Shown: positions 25,218-35,454 of the stretch, piece after piece
Layout of the letters: each line of letters starts with the position of its first letter
Position numbering within the stretch: the first letter of the stretch is position 1
DNA from: an uncultured Corynebacterium sp.
GTDB lineage: Bacteria; Actinomycetota; Actinomycetes; Mycobacteriales; Mycobacteriaceae
Reading direction: 5' to 3'
DNA: 54,351 nt
NCBI GenBank assembly: GCA_943914355.1
Contig: CALUBS010000016.1
Coordinates: 1 to 54,351, forward strand
Notes under the pieces: generated by a model
What the model was told of the DNA's origin: nothing
Database searches by the model: none
Seen by the model: only the letters and a program-made list of their open reading frames with translations
Translations under genes and position numbers: made by a program

Positions 25218-26132
25218 TTAGCCGAGCAAGTCGCGATACGCGCGAAGCCCCAGGCCAGGGCGCGCGGCGGTGACCGCGGTGACGATGGCTTCCTCCACCA
25301 CGTCGGCAGCCGCCGCGCACAGCTGGACCATATCCACCTCACCCGGTTCCTGCGCCGTCGACAAGGCGAAAATGGTATCGCCATCCAGCGGTGAATGCGC
25401 GGGGCGAACGGCGCGCGCAATGCCATCGTGGGCCGTCATGGCGAGGCGTTGGGCCTGGGCGGTGGTTACGGGGGCATCGGTAAGCACGGCGCCAATCGTC
25501 GTATTCAGCTTCGCCGCAGGGTGCGGCAGGTCGCGGTAGGCGTCCGCGTTGACCGGCGTGCGGCCCGGCGCGCCGTAGAGGCGGCCTGTGTGCGGGTCGA
25601 TGACCTCGCCCACGGGATTGGCCACCATTGCGGCGCTGACCTCGTAGTTTCCCACTTTGCGGGTAGCCAGGCCGAAGCCGCCGCGCAGCTTACCCGCCGT
25701 GGCGCCGACGCCCGCGCCGACAGTGCCAACCGTCTCGTCGTGGCCGGCCATGGCCGCCCGCAGCGCCGCCGCGCCGTCTTCCGGTCCGGGGCGAGAGGGG
25801 CCCGCCAGCAGATCGAAAATCACCGCCGCAGGCACGATGGGCACGCGCGGGCCGGGCTTATCCTCGCCAAAGACGGGGAAACCGACCCCGTGCGCTTCCA
25901 ATTCGCGCATGACGCCATCCGCAGCGGCCAGGCCAAAGGCGGACCCTCCCGCAAGCACGATGGCGTGGACGCGTTCCACGGTATTGTGCGGCTGCAACAG
26001 ATCGGTCTCGCGCGTGCCTGGCCCGCCGCCACGCACATCCACGCTGGCTAGCGCACCCTTCGGCCCGCAGTACAGCACAGTGGCGCCGGTATCTTCGCCG
26101 GAAAAATGGCCGATGCTAATTCCGTCAATCAT
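25218..26132 (-). CDS. P1/S58-family N-terminal nucleophile hydrolase (Rv1333-like)
   Basis: A 304-aa member of the DmpA/NylC group (MEROPS S58), which self-cleaves into two chains and uses the new N-terminal Thr or Ser as nucleophile. Motifs: VRGGGPGTRETDLLQP near residue 33, the VLAGGSAFGLAAADGV helix, and LNTTIGAVLTDAPVT, where cleavage between Asn and Thr is expected as in NylC. The ATG overlaps the DUF2017 stop (TAATG). Family members act on beta-aminopeptides or oligoamides; the natural substrate here is unknown. A one-mismatch 11-mer copy is at 25475-25485. Confidence 0.9.
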   Translation of the reverse strand: MIDGISIGHFSGEDTGATVLYCGPKGALASVDVRGGGPGTRETDLLQPHNTVERVHAIVLAGGSAFGLAAADGVMRELEAHGVGFPVFGEDKPGPRVPIVPAAVIFDLLAGPSRPGPEDGAAALRAAMAGHDETVGTVGAGVGATAGKLRGGFGLATRKVGNYEVSAAMVANPVGEVIDPHTGRLYGAPGRTPVNADAYRDLPHPAAKLNTTIGAVLTDAPVTTAQAQRLAMTAHDGIARAVRPAHSPLDGDTIFALSTAQEPGEVDMVQLCAAAADVVEEAIVTAVTAARPGLGLRAYRDLLG

Positions 26133-26668
26133 TAATCCATCAACACTTCCAGCAAGGAATCCTGGCAATAGGCCAGCCATTCCACCAAGGTATCGCGGTC
26201 CGTCATGAGGTTTTCGTCGGTCGCGTCCCCGGCCGCGACGTATAAGCGCAGGTCATTGAGCCCCGCCACGAAGGCCTGGGCTTCCTGCTCCGAAATGGAG
26301 ACCTCTACCCCGCCGGTGGGGCCGAGCGCATTGCCGATGACCTGCAGGTTCCGCAGCTTGGCCCGCGCGATGTCATTTTCGTGCAGCGAGCGCAAAAGGG
26401 AGGCATCGCCGTCGTATTCCTCATCGCCGGGCTTTTGGAAGTCTGGGAATAACCGCGCCAAAGAGGGATCCTCTGGGGCTTCGGTATGGCCGGTGGGCAT
26501 GTCCAGCATTTCCGCCAGCTCGTCTTTCGGTGCGGACTGGGCGCGGCCGATGATCGCTTCAGAGACAGTGGCGGTGAGGTTGCCAATGACCTCGCGCTCC
26601 ATGGGCTCGAATACCGCCGTGATTTTGGGCCCGCGCATGAGCGATTTCTTCTTTTTCCACGGTTTCAT
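26132..26668 (-). CDS. DUF2017 protein (Rv1332-like)
   Basis: A 178-aa soluble acidic protein of the actinobacterial DUF2017 family, found next to clpS. The N-terminus is basic (MKPWKKKKSLMRGPK), followed by a helical acidic body that ends LVEWLAYCQDSLLEVLMD, the conserved tail. It lies 4 nt downstream of clpS and overlaps the S58 gene by one base. Constant linkage to clpS suggests a link with the Clp protease adaptor, but no role is established to my knowledge. Confidence 0.87.
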   Translation of the reverse strand: MKPWKKKKSLMRGPKITAVFEPMEREVIGNLTATVSEAIIGRAQSAPKDELAEMLDMPTGHTEAPEDPSLARLFPDFQKPGDEEYDGDASLLRSLHENDIARAKLRNLQVIGNALGPTGGVEVSISEQEAQAFVAGLNDLRLYVAAGDATDENLMTDRDTLVEWLAYCQDSLLEVLMD

Positions 26669-26672
26669 CTAT

Positions 26673-26999
26673 CTACCCTGCCTGTTGCATCGTCGCCCAC
26701 AGACCCGCGATCTGGAGCTTTTTTACGTCCGCCTCGACCTTGTCCTTCTCGCCGCTGGACACGGCGGCTTTGCCTTCTGTGTGGACCTGCATCATCAGTT
26801 CGTTGGCCCGCTTTTTGTCGTAGCCCAAAACGGTTTGGAATACGTAGGACACGTAGCTCATCAGGTTGACGGGATCGTCCCAAACGATGCACATCCACGG
26901 CAGGTTCTCGCTCGCGGCCACATCAACTTCGATTCCTTCATCCAAGTCGGGCGTGGCCATGGGAGAGCTCATACGGACTTCGGGGTGTTGCGGCTTCAT
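26673..26999 (-). CDS. clpS: ATP-dependent Clp protease adaptor ClpS
   Basis: Delivers N-end-rule substrates to the ClpC/ClpP protease. In the 108-aa product the conserved core is [46 protein letters not shown], in which the Asp-Asp-Pro-Val-Asn stretch and the Met/His residues form the amino-acid pocket. A start at 26999 would be leaderless (TAGGCT 7 nt upstream, 27007-27012); ATG codons at 26972 and 26960 are alternatives. It is the first gene of the long - strand operon. Confidence 0.93.
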   Translation of the reverse strand: MKPQHPEVRMSSPMATPDLDEGIEVDVAASENLPWMCIVWDDPVNLMSYVSYVFQTVLGYDKKRANELMMQVHTEGKAAVSSGEKDKVEADVKKLQIAGLWATMQQAG

Positions 27000-27084
27000 G
27001 CCTTATAGCCTAATCATTTTTCGCTGGCATTTTGGGCATAGGGTCGCCCCGCAGCTCACCAAGGTGGTGGCTAGGCATGCTGAA

Positions 27085-27108
27085 AGCTTCTTAAGCTGTG
27101 AGTAGTAT
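27085..27108 (+). promoter_or_regulatory. pncB promoter with adjacent dyad
   Basis: The dyad AGCTT-CTT-AAGCT (27085-27097) is followed by a TAGTAT -10 box (27103-27108) ending 7 nt before the ATG. The dyad sits in the -35/spacer zone, a normal place for a repressor. The regulator is unidentified. Confidence 0.4.
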
Positions 27109-27115
27109 CAGGCTC

Positions 27116-28444
27116 ATGAATGACATAGCACGCCCTATCGATCGCTCCACCGCCTTGCTCACGGATAAATACGAGCTCACCATGCTGCAAGCCGCGCTTC
27201 GCGATGGCACCGCCCACCGCAACGTGACCTGCGAGGTCTTTTCCCGCCGCCTGCCCAATGAGCGTCGCTACGGCGTCGTCGCCGGCACAGACCGCGTGCT
27301 GCGCGCCGTGGAAGATTTCCGCTTCTCCCCTGAGCAGCTAGAACAGATGGATTTCCTGGATGAAGATACCCGTCAGTACCTGCGCGACTGGCGCTTTTCC
27401 GGGCAGATCGATGGCTACCGCGAGGGCGAGCTGTACTTTCCCAACTCACCCATTTTGACGGTGCGCGGCACCTTTGGTGAGTGCGTGGTGCTAGAAACCA
27501 TCGTGCTGTCCATCTTGAATGCCGATTCCGCCGTCGCCTCTGCCGCATCCCGCATGGTCACTGCCGCCGACGGCCGTCCCATTTTGGAGATGGGTAGCCG
27601 CCGCACCCACGAGTACGCCGCTGTGACCGCCGCTCGCGCCGCCTACCTCGCCGGTTTTACCGCCACCTCCAATTTGGAGGCAGGCTTCCGCTACGGCATC
27701 CCGGTATCTGGCACCGCCGCCCACGCCTGGACCTTGGCGCACACGAACCCGGATGGCACGAGCAATGAGGAGGCGGCCTTCCGCGCGCAAATCGATACCC
27801 TGGGCATCGATACCACCCTGCTGGTGGATACGTATGACATCACCAAGGGCGTCGAAACCGCGGTCAAGGTCGGCGGACCAGAGCTTGGCGGGGTGCGCAT
27901 CGATTCCGGTGACCTAGGCGCGGTGACCCGCCGCGTGCGCAAGCAGCTCGATGAGCTGGGCAATCACAATACCAATATCGTGGTTTCCTCCGATTTGGAT
28001 GAGTTCGCCATCGCGGGCCTGCGCGGTGATCCCGTTGATGTCTACGGCGTAGGTACCTCCGTGGTCACCGGCTCAGGTGCCCCAACCGCGGGCATGGTCT
28101 ACAAGGTCGTTGAGGTTGACGGCGTGCCGGTGGCCAAGCGCTCGTCGTCCAAGCAATCGGTGGGCGGGGCAAAGCGCGCGCTGCGCACCTACCGGTCTTC
28201 CGGCGTGGCGGTCGAGGAAGTCGTCTACCCCTTTGCCGCAGACGCGCCGGATACAGGCCAGCTCACCACCCGCGAATTGACCATTCCCTTGATGCGCGAT
28301 GGGCACATCGTGGAGGACCTGCCGGATTTGGAGGCCTCTCGCACCTACTTGGACGAGGCCCGCAAGACCCTGCCGTGGGAGGGACTGGCGCTTTCGCGCG
28401 ATGACGCCGCCGTGCCCACGCGAATGGTGGGCTTTAAGGACTAG
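27116..28444 (+). CDS. pncB: Nicotinate phosphoribosyltransferase
   Basis: Makes nicotinate mononucleotide from nicotinate and PRPP, the salvage entry to NAD. The 442-aa chain has TDKYELTMLQAAL at the N-terminus, GSRRTHEYAA with the conserved His region, GFTATSNLEAG and the phosphate-binding GVRIDSGDLGAV. Start ATG at 27116 lies 7 nt after TAGTAT (27103-27108), so it may be leaderless. A dyad AGCTT-CTT-AAGCT at 27085-27097 just upstream could be an operator. nadE, the last NAD step, is at 41 kb. It is divergent from clpS, as in M. tuberculosis. Confidence 0.95.
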   Translation: MNDIARPIDRSTALLTDKYELTMLQAALRDGTAHRNVTCEVFSRRLPNERRYGVVAGTDRVLRAVEDFRFSPEQLEQMDFLDEDTRQYLRDWRFSGQIDGYREGELYFPNSPILTVRGTFGECVVLETIVLSILNADSAVASAASRMVTAADGRPILEMGSRRTHEYAAVTAARAAYLAGFTATSNLEAGFRYGIPVSGTAAHAWTLAHTNPDGTSNEEAAFRAQIDTLGIDTTLLVDTYDITKGVETAVKVGGPELGGVRIDSGDLGAVTRRVRKQLDELGNHNTNIVVSSDLDEFAIAGLRGDPVDVYGVGTSVVTGSGAPTAGMVYKVVEVDGVPVAKRSSSKQSVGGAKRALRTYRSSGVAVEEVVYPFAADAPDTGQLTTRELTIPLMRDGHIVEDLPDLEASRTYLDEARKTLPWEGLALSRDDAAVPTRMVGFKD

Positions 28445-28462
28445 GTCGCTAGACTGTGTGGG

Positions 28463-30427
28463 GTGAGTGACCCCGCAGATGAGCCCCTAAACCACGACAC
28501 GGAAACGCTGCTAAGCGCGGCGGTGGACGCGCTCGGCGGCTCCCGCCGCGAGGGCCAGGTTCGCATGGCCAACGCGGTATCTAAGGCCTTAGAAAAGGAG
28601 CGCCACCTCGCCGTCCAGGCGGGCACGGGTACGGGTAAATCCCTGGCCTACCTGGTTCCGGCCATCCGGCATGCGATGAACTCGGGTTCCACCGTCGTCG
28701 TCTCCACGGCCACGCTGGCGCTGCAGCGCCAGTTGGTGGAGCGCGACCTCCCGCGGCTAACGGAGGCGCTAGCCGATGTCATGGAGCGCACCCCCACCTT
28801 CGCCATCATGAAGGGCCGCAATAATTACGTATGCCTGAATAAGATTGCGGCTACCCCGGATGACCCGGAGGCTCTTATCGATGAATCCGATATCTCCTAC
28901 CGCGGCAAGGCCGTGCGCCGCATCCACGACTGGGCGCAGGAGACCGAGACCGGCGACAGGGACGATTTAGAGCCCGGCGTTCCGGATCTGGTGTGGCGGG
29001 CGGTATCGGTGACCTCAAATGAATGCTTGGGAGCCGGGCGCTGCCCGCATGGTGCGGATTGCTTCGCCGAAGAGGCCCGCAGGGCTGCTGCCGATGTCGA
29101 TATCATCGTCACCAACCACGCCATGCTCGCCATCGATGCCATCTCTGAGGCCAGTATCCTGCCCGAACATGATGTGGCGATCATCGATGAGGCACACGAG
29201 CTCGATGGGCGCATTACCTCCGTTTCCACCGCGGAGATTACCTCCCGCGCCATTAAAATGGCGGCGAACCGCGCAAAGTCACTGGGCAATGCCGGAAACC
29301 TAGCGGAGTTGGCCGATGAATTCGATGATCTGCTGCGCGTCCAGGAGCCCGGCCGGTGGACGGATTTGGATGAGACCTCCCAGGCGCACTTGCGCGCGCT
29401 TGCCGATGAGTTCTTGCGCGTTAAATCCCTCATCTCCCGCGCCCCAGAAGGCGAGGCCAACGATGACCCCGAAAAGAACGCCGAGCGCCAAAATTTAAGT
29501 AATCACCTCACGGACTTGGCCGAGGCGATCCGGCGGATCCTGGAAGTCTTCGCCACCGACGACCCCGCCGCGCAAGACGATGTGGTGTGGCTGGAAGGCA
29601 CCGATACCCTCGCCGTCGCGCCGCTGTCTATCGCGCACATGCTGCGCGAGAACCTATTTGGGGAGCAAACGGTGGTGCTTACCTCGGCCACGCTGGCGCT
29701 GGGCGGGCGTTTCGACGCCATGGCGGCACAATGGGGCCTGCCGTCCGGTACGTATGACACGCTCGATGCAGGAACGCCCTTTGACCCGGCGAAGGCCGGC
29801 ATCTTGTATACCGCGAAACACCTCCCCGCGCCGGGGCGGGATGGCCTGTCCTCCGAAACCTTGGAAGAAATATACGAGCTCATCATGGCCGCCGGCGGGC
29901 GCACGCTGGGGTTATTCTCCTCGCGCCGGGCGGCGGAAGAGGCCGCGGAGGCCCTGGCGCCGCGTTTGCCGTTTGACCTGTATGTGCAGGGCGAAGATGC
30001 CATCGGCACGCTGGTAGATAAGTTCTCCACGAAGGAGAACTCCTGTCTCTTTGGCACCTTGACGCTTTGGCAAGGCGTGGATGTGCCGGGGCCATCGTGC
30101 TCGCTAGTCCTCATTGACCGCATCCCCTTTCCGCGACCCGATAACCCACTGCTGCAGGCCCGCTCCCAGGCAGCCGACGCCGCCGGCCGCTCCGGGTTCA
30201 TGGAGGTCTCCGCCAATCACGCGGCGCTCCTCATGGCGCAGGGATCCGGGCGGCTTTTGCGCCACGTAACGGACCGTGGGGTCGTCGCCGTGCTGGATAA
30301 CCGGCTGGAATACAAGCGCTACGGCGCATTCCTCAAGGCATCCATGCCGCGGTTCTGGCAAACCACGAACCCAGAAACGGTGCGCGGTGCCCTTAAGCGA
30401 TTGGTCGCCGCAGCGCACACACGGTAG
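28463..30427 (+). CDS. dinG: DinG-family iron-sulfur ATP-dependent DNA helicase
   Basis: A 654-aa superfamily 2 helicase of the XPD/DinG group. Walker A is QAGTGTGKSLAYL near residue 52, the four iron-sulfur cysteines are in NYVCLNK and ECLGAGRCPHGADC, the Walker B box is DEAH near residue 243, and the C-terminal helicase motif is QGSGRLLRHVTDRGVVAVLDNR. The GTG start lies 7 nt after TAGACT (28450-28455), a leaderless-type arrangement. It follows pncB by 18 nt, as in M. tuberculosis. Its last 35 nt overlap the broken PTH2 gene on the other strand. It holds an 11-mer copy (29398-29408). Confidence 0.93.
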   Translation: MSDPADEPLNHDTETLLSAAVDALGGSRREGQVRMANAVSKALEKERHLAVQAGTGTGKSLAYLVPAIRHAMNSGSTVVVSTATLALQRQLVERDLPRLTEALADVMERTPTFAIMKGRNNYVCLNKIAATPDDPEALIDESDISYRGKAVRRIHDWAQETETGDRDDLEPGVPDLVWRAVSVTSNECLGAGRCPHGADCFAEEARRAAADVDIIVTNHAMLAIDAISEASILPEHDVAIIDEAHELDGRITSVSTAEITSRAIKMAANRAKSLGNAGNLAELADEFDDLLRVQEPGRWTDLDETSQAHLRALADEFLRVKSLISRAPEGEANDDPEKNAERQNLSNHLTDLAEAIRRILEVFATDDPAAQDDVVWLEGTDTLAVAPLSIAHMLRENLFGEQTVVLTSATLALGGRFDAMAAQWGLPSGTYDTLDAGTPFDPAKAGILYTAKHLPAPGRDGLSSETLEEIYELIMAAGGRTLGLFSSRRAAEEAAEALAPRLPFDLYVQGEDAIGTLVDKFSTKENSCLFGTLTLWQGVDVPGPSCSLVLIDRIPFPRPDNPLLQARSQAADAAGRSGFMEVSANHAALLMAQGSGRLLRHVTDRGVVAVLDNRLEYKRYGAFLKASMPRFWQTTNPETVRGALKRLVAAAHTR

Positions 30428-31115
30428 CCGAATCCGGGGCGATCTCAGTAAACCCGGCATCGATGATGACTACCGCGTCCTCCTGCGCGCAGGCGGTGCG
30501 AAATGTCTCTGCGTCCGCCTCGCGGACAGAGAGCGGAAAACCTTCTGCCGCCCAAGCCGCAGCCTCCTCTTGGCTCATGGCGGCGGCGAGCATCATCGAG
30601 CCGTGGCCCACTTAGGCGGCGGCCTTGCCCGCGGTCATGGCGAGGCTGCGGTCGACGTAGATAATGGGGGCATCGGCAAGCGGAGGCCCTGACTCGTCCA
30701 TCGCGAGGTCGGTGTGGCCGATCTGCAGCTTGCTAATGAGCGGGTCCACCTCCCCCACCGCTGAAGGTGCAAAGGCACGCGCGCGGTCATCCACGGTGAC
30801 ACCAGGCAGCAGCTGCACATCGCGCCACGCCTTATTGCGCGCCCGGCGGGCAATCTTGCGGATGCGGTGGCCGTACCACTGCGCGAGCGCCGCGGCGAAG
30901 GCACCGTCCTCGACGGCGCGGTCATCTAGACAGGCGGCCACCACGGCGCGGGCGGCCGCGGTAAGCACCTCGCTGCGCGCCGGGGGATCCTGCTTGGGGA
31001 GGTGGAGGGCTATCTGCATCGCCTGCACGGTCGACGGATCCGCGGGGTCCTCGTGGGAATCCCGAGCGGTACAGGCGGCAACGAGGCGTTGGTGCGCTAT
31101 CTCGAACTTAGACAT
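30393..31115 (-). pseudogene. PTH2-family peptidyl-tRNA hydrolase interrupted by one in-frame stop
   Basis: The frame runs from the ATG at 31115 (MSKFEIAHQRLVAACTARD) to 30393 and would give 240 aa. The last 85 residues or so match the PTH2 fold: IIYVDRSLAMTAGKAAA-stop-VGHGS, then AVVIIDAGFTEIAPDSATVCAL. Codon 168 (30614-30612) is TAA where the family has a conserved Gln, so a single C-to-T change of CAA would explain it. Upstream and downstream parts are otherwise intact and in the same frame. The codon after the stop is GTG, so re-initiation is conceivable. The N-terminal part overlaps serB by 8 nt; the 3' end overlaps dinG by 35 nt. A sequencing error is the main alternative. Confidence 0.82.
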
Positions 31116-32229
31116 TGGCAATTCCCAACATCGGTAGGACGGCGTCGAGGCGGCGCGGTGTGATGCAGGCATCGGCGGCCTCGCGCAGCGCCGGCTTCGC
31201 ATCAAAAGCGACGCCCAGCCCGGCGGCGGTGACCATGGCGATGTCATTGGCGCCATCGCCCACCGCAACGGTGGACTCCATCCCGATTCCGGAATCCGCG
31301 GCGAATTCGCGCAGAAAGTCTTCCTTGGCCTGGCGGTCGACCACCTTCCCAATGACCTTACCGGTCAGCTTGCCATCGCGGATTTCCAGAGTATTGGCCC
31401 GCACGTAGTCGAGCTGGAGGTCTGTGGCCAAGCCCTCGAGCACCTGAATAAAGCCACCCGAGACCACGGCGGTGCGGTGGCCCAGACGGTGGAGGGTTCC
31501 GATCGCTTCCTTAGCGCCGGGTGTCAGCTCGATATCGCGGGCGACCTCATCGATAATCGAGGCATCCAGGCCCTCCAGCACCGCGACGCGCTCGCGCAGG
31601 GACTCCTCAAAGTCCAATTCGCCGCGCATGGCGCGCTCGGTTACGGCGGCCACTTCTGCTTCCTTGCCTGCGTGGGCGGCGAGCATCTCGATGACCTCAC
31701 CTTCAATCAGGGTCGAATCGCAGTCGAAGCACACCAAACGCTTGCCGCGATGGCCTAGGCCCTCGAGGGAGATATCGATACCGCGTTCAGCGGCAATCTC
31801 CCGCAGAGCCCGCCGCGCCGCGGCGGCATCTTCTAGTGCCACGGTAAGTTCCACGGCGAAAAGGGAATCCAGCGCTATCCGGCGCATGCGGACCGTCTCC
31901 CCATTCACGGCGCTCTGCACCGCGCTAATATCCCCCGCGTTTATCTCCTCACCAATAATGGCAACAGCATAGCTTTGTGCAATAGACACCTCATGCTCGA
32001 ACGGCGCCATGGCCTCGCGCACGCGATCCCCTAGTGCTGCGGTATCGGTGCTGGACAGATCGCACTGCGCGGTGAGGGCGAGGTGGTTGGAGGCGGTGGC
32101 GAGGTGGACATCGGCAAGCGGGACGGGAAAATCAGCCAACGCAGTAAAGAAAGCGGCGGCCGCTCCGGGAGCGTCTGGTCCGAGACTAGTAATGGTCGTG
32201 GTGTCAGCTTGAGTATTCACAACGACCAT
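31108..32229 (-). CDS. serB: Phosphoserine phosphatase
   Basis: Last step of serine synthesis. The 373-aa protein has an N-terminal ACT-like regulatory region (ITSLGPDAPGAAAAFFTALADF) and a C-terminal HAD domain: the nucleophile motif CFDCDSTLIEGE, VVSGGFIQV for motif II, and VAVGDGANDIAMVTAAGLGVAFDAK for motif IV. Length matches mycobacterial SerB2. The start at 32229 lacks a strong ribosome site; a GTG at 32220 is possible. Its 3' end overlaps the PTH2 frame by 8 nt. It has an 11-mer copy (32109-32119). Confidence 0.95.
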   Translation of the reverse strand: MVVVNTQADTTTITSLGPDAPGAAAAFFTALADFPVPLADVHLATASNHLALTAQCDLSSTDTAALGDRVREAMAPFEHEVSIAQSYAVAIIGEEINAGDISAVQSAVNGETVRMRRIALDSLFAVELTVALEDAAAARRALREIAAERGIDISLEGLGHRGKRLVCFDCDSTLIEGEVIEMLAAHAGKEAEVAAVTERAMRGELDFEESLRERVAVLEGLDASIIDEVARDIELTPGAKEAIGTLHRLGHRTAVVSGGFIQVLEGLATDLQLDYVRANTLEIRDGKLTGKVIGKVVDRQAKEDFLREFAADSGIGMESTVAVGDGANDIAMVTAAGLGVAFDAKPALREAADACITPRRLDAVLPMLGIANV

Positions 32230-32243
32230 TATCCCACACGCGC

Positions 32244-32286
32244 CAAAGCCGCCCTCCCTACCTCTAAGAGGCTGGGGAAGGCGGCT
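32244..32286 (-). terminator. Terminator-like hairpin after ctaD
   Basis: On the - strand AGCCGCC and GGCGGCT pair, with further pairing inside (TCCCC with GGGA), and are followed by a short TTT. It lies 24 nt beyond the ctaD stop and just before serB. Confidence 0.65.
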
Positions 32287-32310
32287 GTAGTCAGGAGTTA
32301 AAGTGCGGCC

Positions 32311-34005
32311 TTAGTGCTTGCCCACGTGAGCTTCCTCGCGCATGCGCTCAACCATGTGCGGGTAGTGCAGCTCGAATGCCGGACGCTCGGAACGGATGCG
32401 TGGCAAGGAGGTGAAGTTGTGGCCCGGAGGCGGGCAGGAGGTTGCCCACTCCAGAGAGTTGCCGTAGCCCCATGGGTCATCCACGGTAACGACCTCACCG
32501 TAGCGCCAGGACTTGAAGACGTTCCAGACCAGCGGGATAACGGAAGCGCCGAGGACGAAGGAGAAGATGGTGGAAATCTGGTTGAAGACCGTGAAGCCAT
32601 CGGACTCCAGGTAGTCGGCGTAGCGACGCGGCATACCCATGTTGCCGACCCAGTGCTGAATCAGGAAGGTGCCGTGGAAGCCGATGAAGGTCAGCCAGAA
32701 GTGAATCTTGCCCAAGCGCTCGTCCAGCATGCGGCCGGTCATCTTCGGGAACCAGAAGTACAGGCCACCGAAGGCGGAGAACACAACCGTACCGAACAGG
32801 GTGTAGTGGAAGTGCGCAATCAGGAAGTAGGACTCAGCCAAGTGGAAGTCCAGCGCCGGAGAAGCGAGCATAACACCGGTCATACCACCGAAAAGGAAGG
32901 TAGCCATGAAGCCCATGACCCAAATCATCGGGGTATCCCAGGTGATGTGGCCCTTCCACATGGTGCCGACCCAGTTGAAGAACTTCACACCGGTAGGCAC
33001 CGCAATAAGGAACGTCATGAACGAGAAGAACGGCAGCAGGATGGCGCCGGTGACGAACAGGTGGTGTGCCCACACGGCCATGGACAGCGAGCCGATGGCC
33101 AGAATGGCGAAGACCAAGCCGATGTAGCCGAAGACCGGCTTGCGGGAGAAGACCGGAACGATTTCGGAGACAACGCCGAAGAACGGCAGTGCGAGGACGT
33201 AGACCTCAGGGTGGCCGAAGAACCAAAACAGGTGCTGCCACAGGATGGCACCGCCGTTAGCTGAATCGTAGATGTGGCCGCCCAGCTTGCGGTCATACAG
33301 CACGCCCAAGGCGGCTGCGGTCAGCAGCGGGAAGATCATCAGCACGATGGCGGAGGCGGTGAAGATGCCCCAGCAGAAGACCGGCATGCGGAACATGGTC
33401 ATGCCCGGTGCGCGCAGGGTCAAGATGGTGGTGATCATGTTGATGGCGGAGGCAATGGTACCGACACCGGTAGCGCCCACACCGACGATCCACATATCGG
33501 CGCCGATGCCGGGGGTGTGTACGCCATCGGCAAGCGGCATGTACATGGTCCAGCCGAAGTCAGCCGCACCACCAGGAGTGATAAAGCCCAGCAGCATGAC
33601 GACACCGCCGAGCAGGGTTACCCAGAAACCAAAGGAGTTCAGACGTGGGAAGGCCACGTCCGGCGCGCCGATCTGCAGAGGCAGGATGTAGTTACCAAAG
33701 CCCCAAACAACTGGCGTAGCGAACAGCAGCAGCATCACGGTGCCGTGCATAGTGAACAGCTGGTTGAACTGCTCATTGGACAGGAACTGCAGACCCGGGG
33801 TGAAAAGCTCCGCACGGATCAGCAATGCCATAAAGCCACCAAGGAAGAAGAAGCTGAAGGCCATGATCAAGTACATGATGCCGAGCTGCTTGTGGTCGGT
33901 GGTGGTTAAAAATACCCAAGCCTTTGAACCGGTCTTTTCCCTACCGGTTGGCTCTGGACGTGTGGGAGCGACGTAATCGTCGACCCGTGGCGCCACAGCG
34001 GTCAT
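32311..34005 (-). CDS. ctaD: Cytochrome c oxidase (aa3) subunit I
   Basis: Catalytic subunit of the aa3 terminal oxidase, 564 aa with twelve spans. The heme and copper ligand segments are intact: [34 protein letters not shown] with the His-Tyr copper site, [12 protein letters not shown] and [22 protein letters not shown] precedes the ATG. It stands alone, as in other corynebacteria where subunits II, III and the bc1 complex are elsewhere. A perfect TATAAT promoter and a GlxR-like site lie upstream. It carries an 11-mer copy (33525-33535). Confidence 0.97.
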   Translation of the reverse strand: MTAVAPRVDDYVAPTRPEPTGREKTGSKAWVFLTTTDHKQLGIMYLIMAFSFFFLGGFMALLIRAELFTPGLQFLSNEQFNQLFTMHGTVMLLLFATPVVWGFGNYILPLQIGAPDVAFPRLNSFGFWVTLLGGVVMLLGFITPGGAADFGWTMYMPLADGVHTPGIGADMWIVGVGATGVGTIASAINMITTILTLRAPGMTMFRMPVFCWGIFTASAIVLMIFPLLTAAALGVLYDRKLGGHIYDSANGGAILWQHLFWFFGHPEVYVLALPFFGVVSEIVPVFSRKPVFGYIGLVFAILAIGSLSMAVWAHHLFVTGAILLPFFSFMTFLIAVPTGVKFFNWVGTMWKGHITWDTPMIWVMGFMATFLFGGMTGVMLASPALDFHLAESYFLIAHFHYTLFGTVVFSAFGGLYFWFPKMTGRMLDERLGKIHFWLTFIGFHGTFLIQHWVGNMGMPRRYADYLESDGFTVFNQISTIFSFVLGASVIPLVWNVFKSWRYGEVVTVDDPWGYGNSLEWATSCPPPGHNFTSLPRIRSERPAFELHYPHMVERMREEAHVGKH

Positions 34006-34067
34006 AGAATCCTCCTGAATAACAAAGTGTCAGCGGACTGGGTCCACCTACACCTAGGTTTACTTCG

Positions 34068-34073
34068 ATTATA
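34068..34073 (-). promoter_or_regulatory. -10 box of ctaD
   Basis: Perfect TATAAT on the - strand, 62 nt before the start codon, giving a leader of about 55 nt with a GGAGGA ribosome site. The -35 region is weak. Confidence 0.6.
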
Positions 34074-34216
34074 TTAGGACATTTTCCCCCGTTCTTGCCA
34101 GCTTCTCTTAATGGTCCTCCAGCTTGGGGATATTCCCTCAATAACCACAACCGTCACATACCCCCTGCACGTGGGGCGGGCACGATTTAAGGTTTAAATT
34201 CTTTAGGGCAGGCAGG

Positions 34217-34232
34217 GGTGTCATATGTCACA
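34217..34232 (-). promoter_or_regulatory. Candidate GlxR (cAMP-CRP type) site upstream of ctaD
   Basis: The - strand TGTGACATATGACACC matches the GlxR consensus TGTGA-NNTANN-TCACA in the full left half, the central TA and three bases of the right half. It is about 145 nt upstream of the ctaD -10 box. Respiratory genes are known GlxR targets in C. glutamicum. The rest of the 329-nt gap from 34006 to 34334 holds only the ctaD promoter and the nrdF terminator. Confidence 0.5.
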
Positions 34233-34262
34233 ACGCCTGCGAGATGTGCAGGTCAAAAACCG

Positions 34263-34319
34263 AAAAACGCACCCCCGCTCGTTATCAACCTTTCGGTTGA
34301 GTCCGAAGCGAAGGTGCGC
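34263..34319 (-). terminator. Terminator of nrdF
   Basis: On the - strand the outer stem CGCACC/GGTGCG encloses a second hairpin TCAACC-GAAA-GGTTGA and is followed by TTTTT. It begins 16 nt after the nrdF stop. Confidence 0.75.
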
Positions 34320-34334
34320 GGGGACTAAGAACGG

Positions 34335-35330
<996 letters not shown>

Positions 35331-35410
35331 TCACTCCAATGCTTCACTGTGTAGAATTTCGAGTCCCAGCATACCCAATGCCAACCCGCATCATCCCGCC
35401 GCACCGCACC

Positions 35411-35416
35411 TATAAT
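35411..35416 (+). promoter_or_regulatory. -10 box of the FadR/GntR regulator gene
   Basis: Perfect TATAAT 38 nt before the ATG, with an AGGAAAGGA ribosome site in the leader. The -35 element is poor. Confidence 0.55.
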
Positions 35417-35454
35417 AAAAGCGCAGTACACAGCCAGGAAAGGACGCCCGCGCC

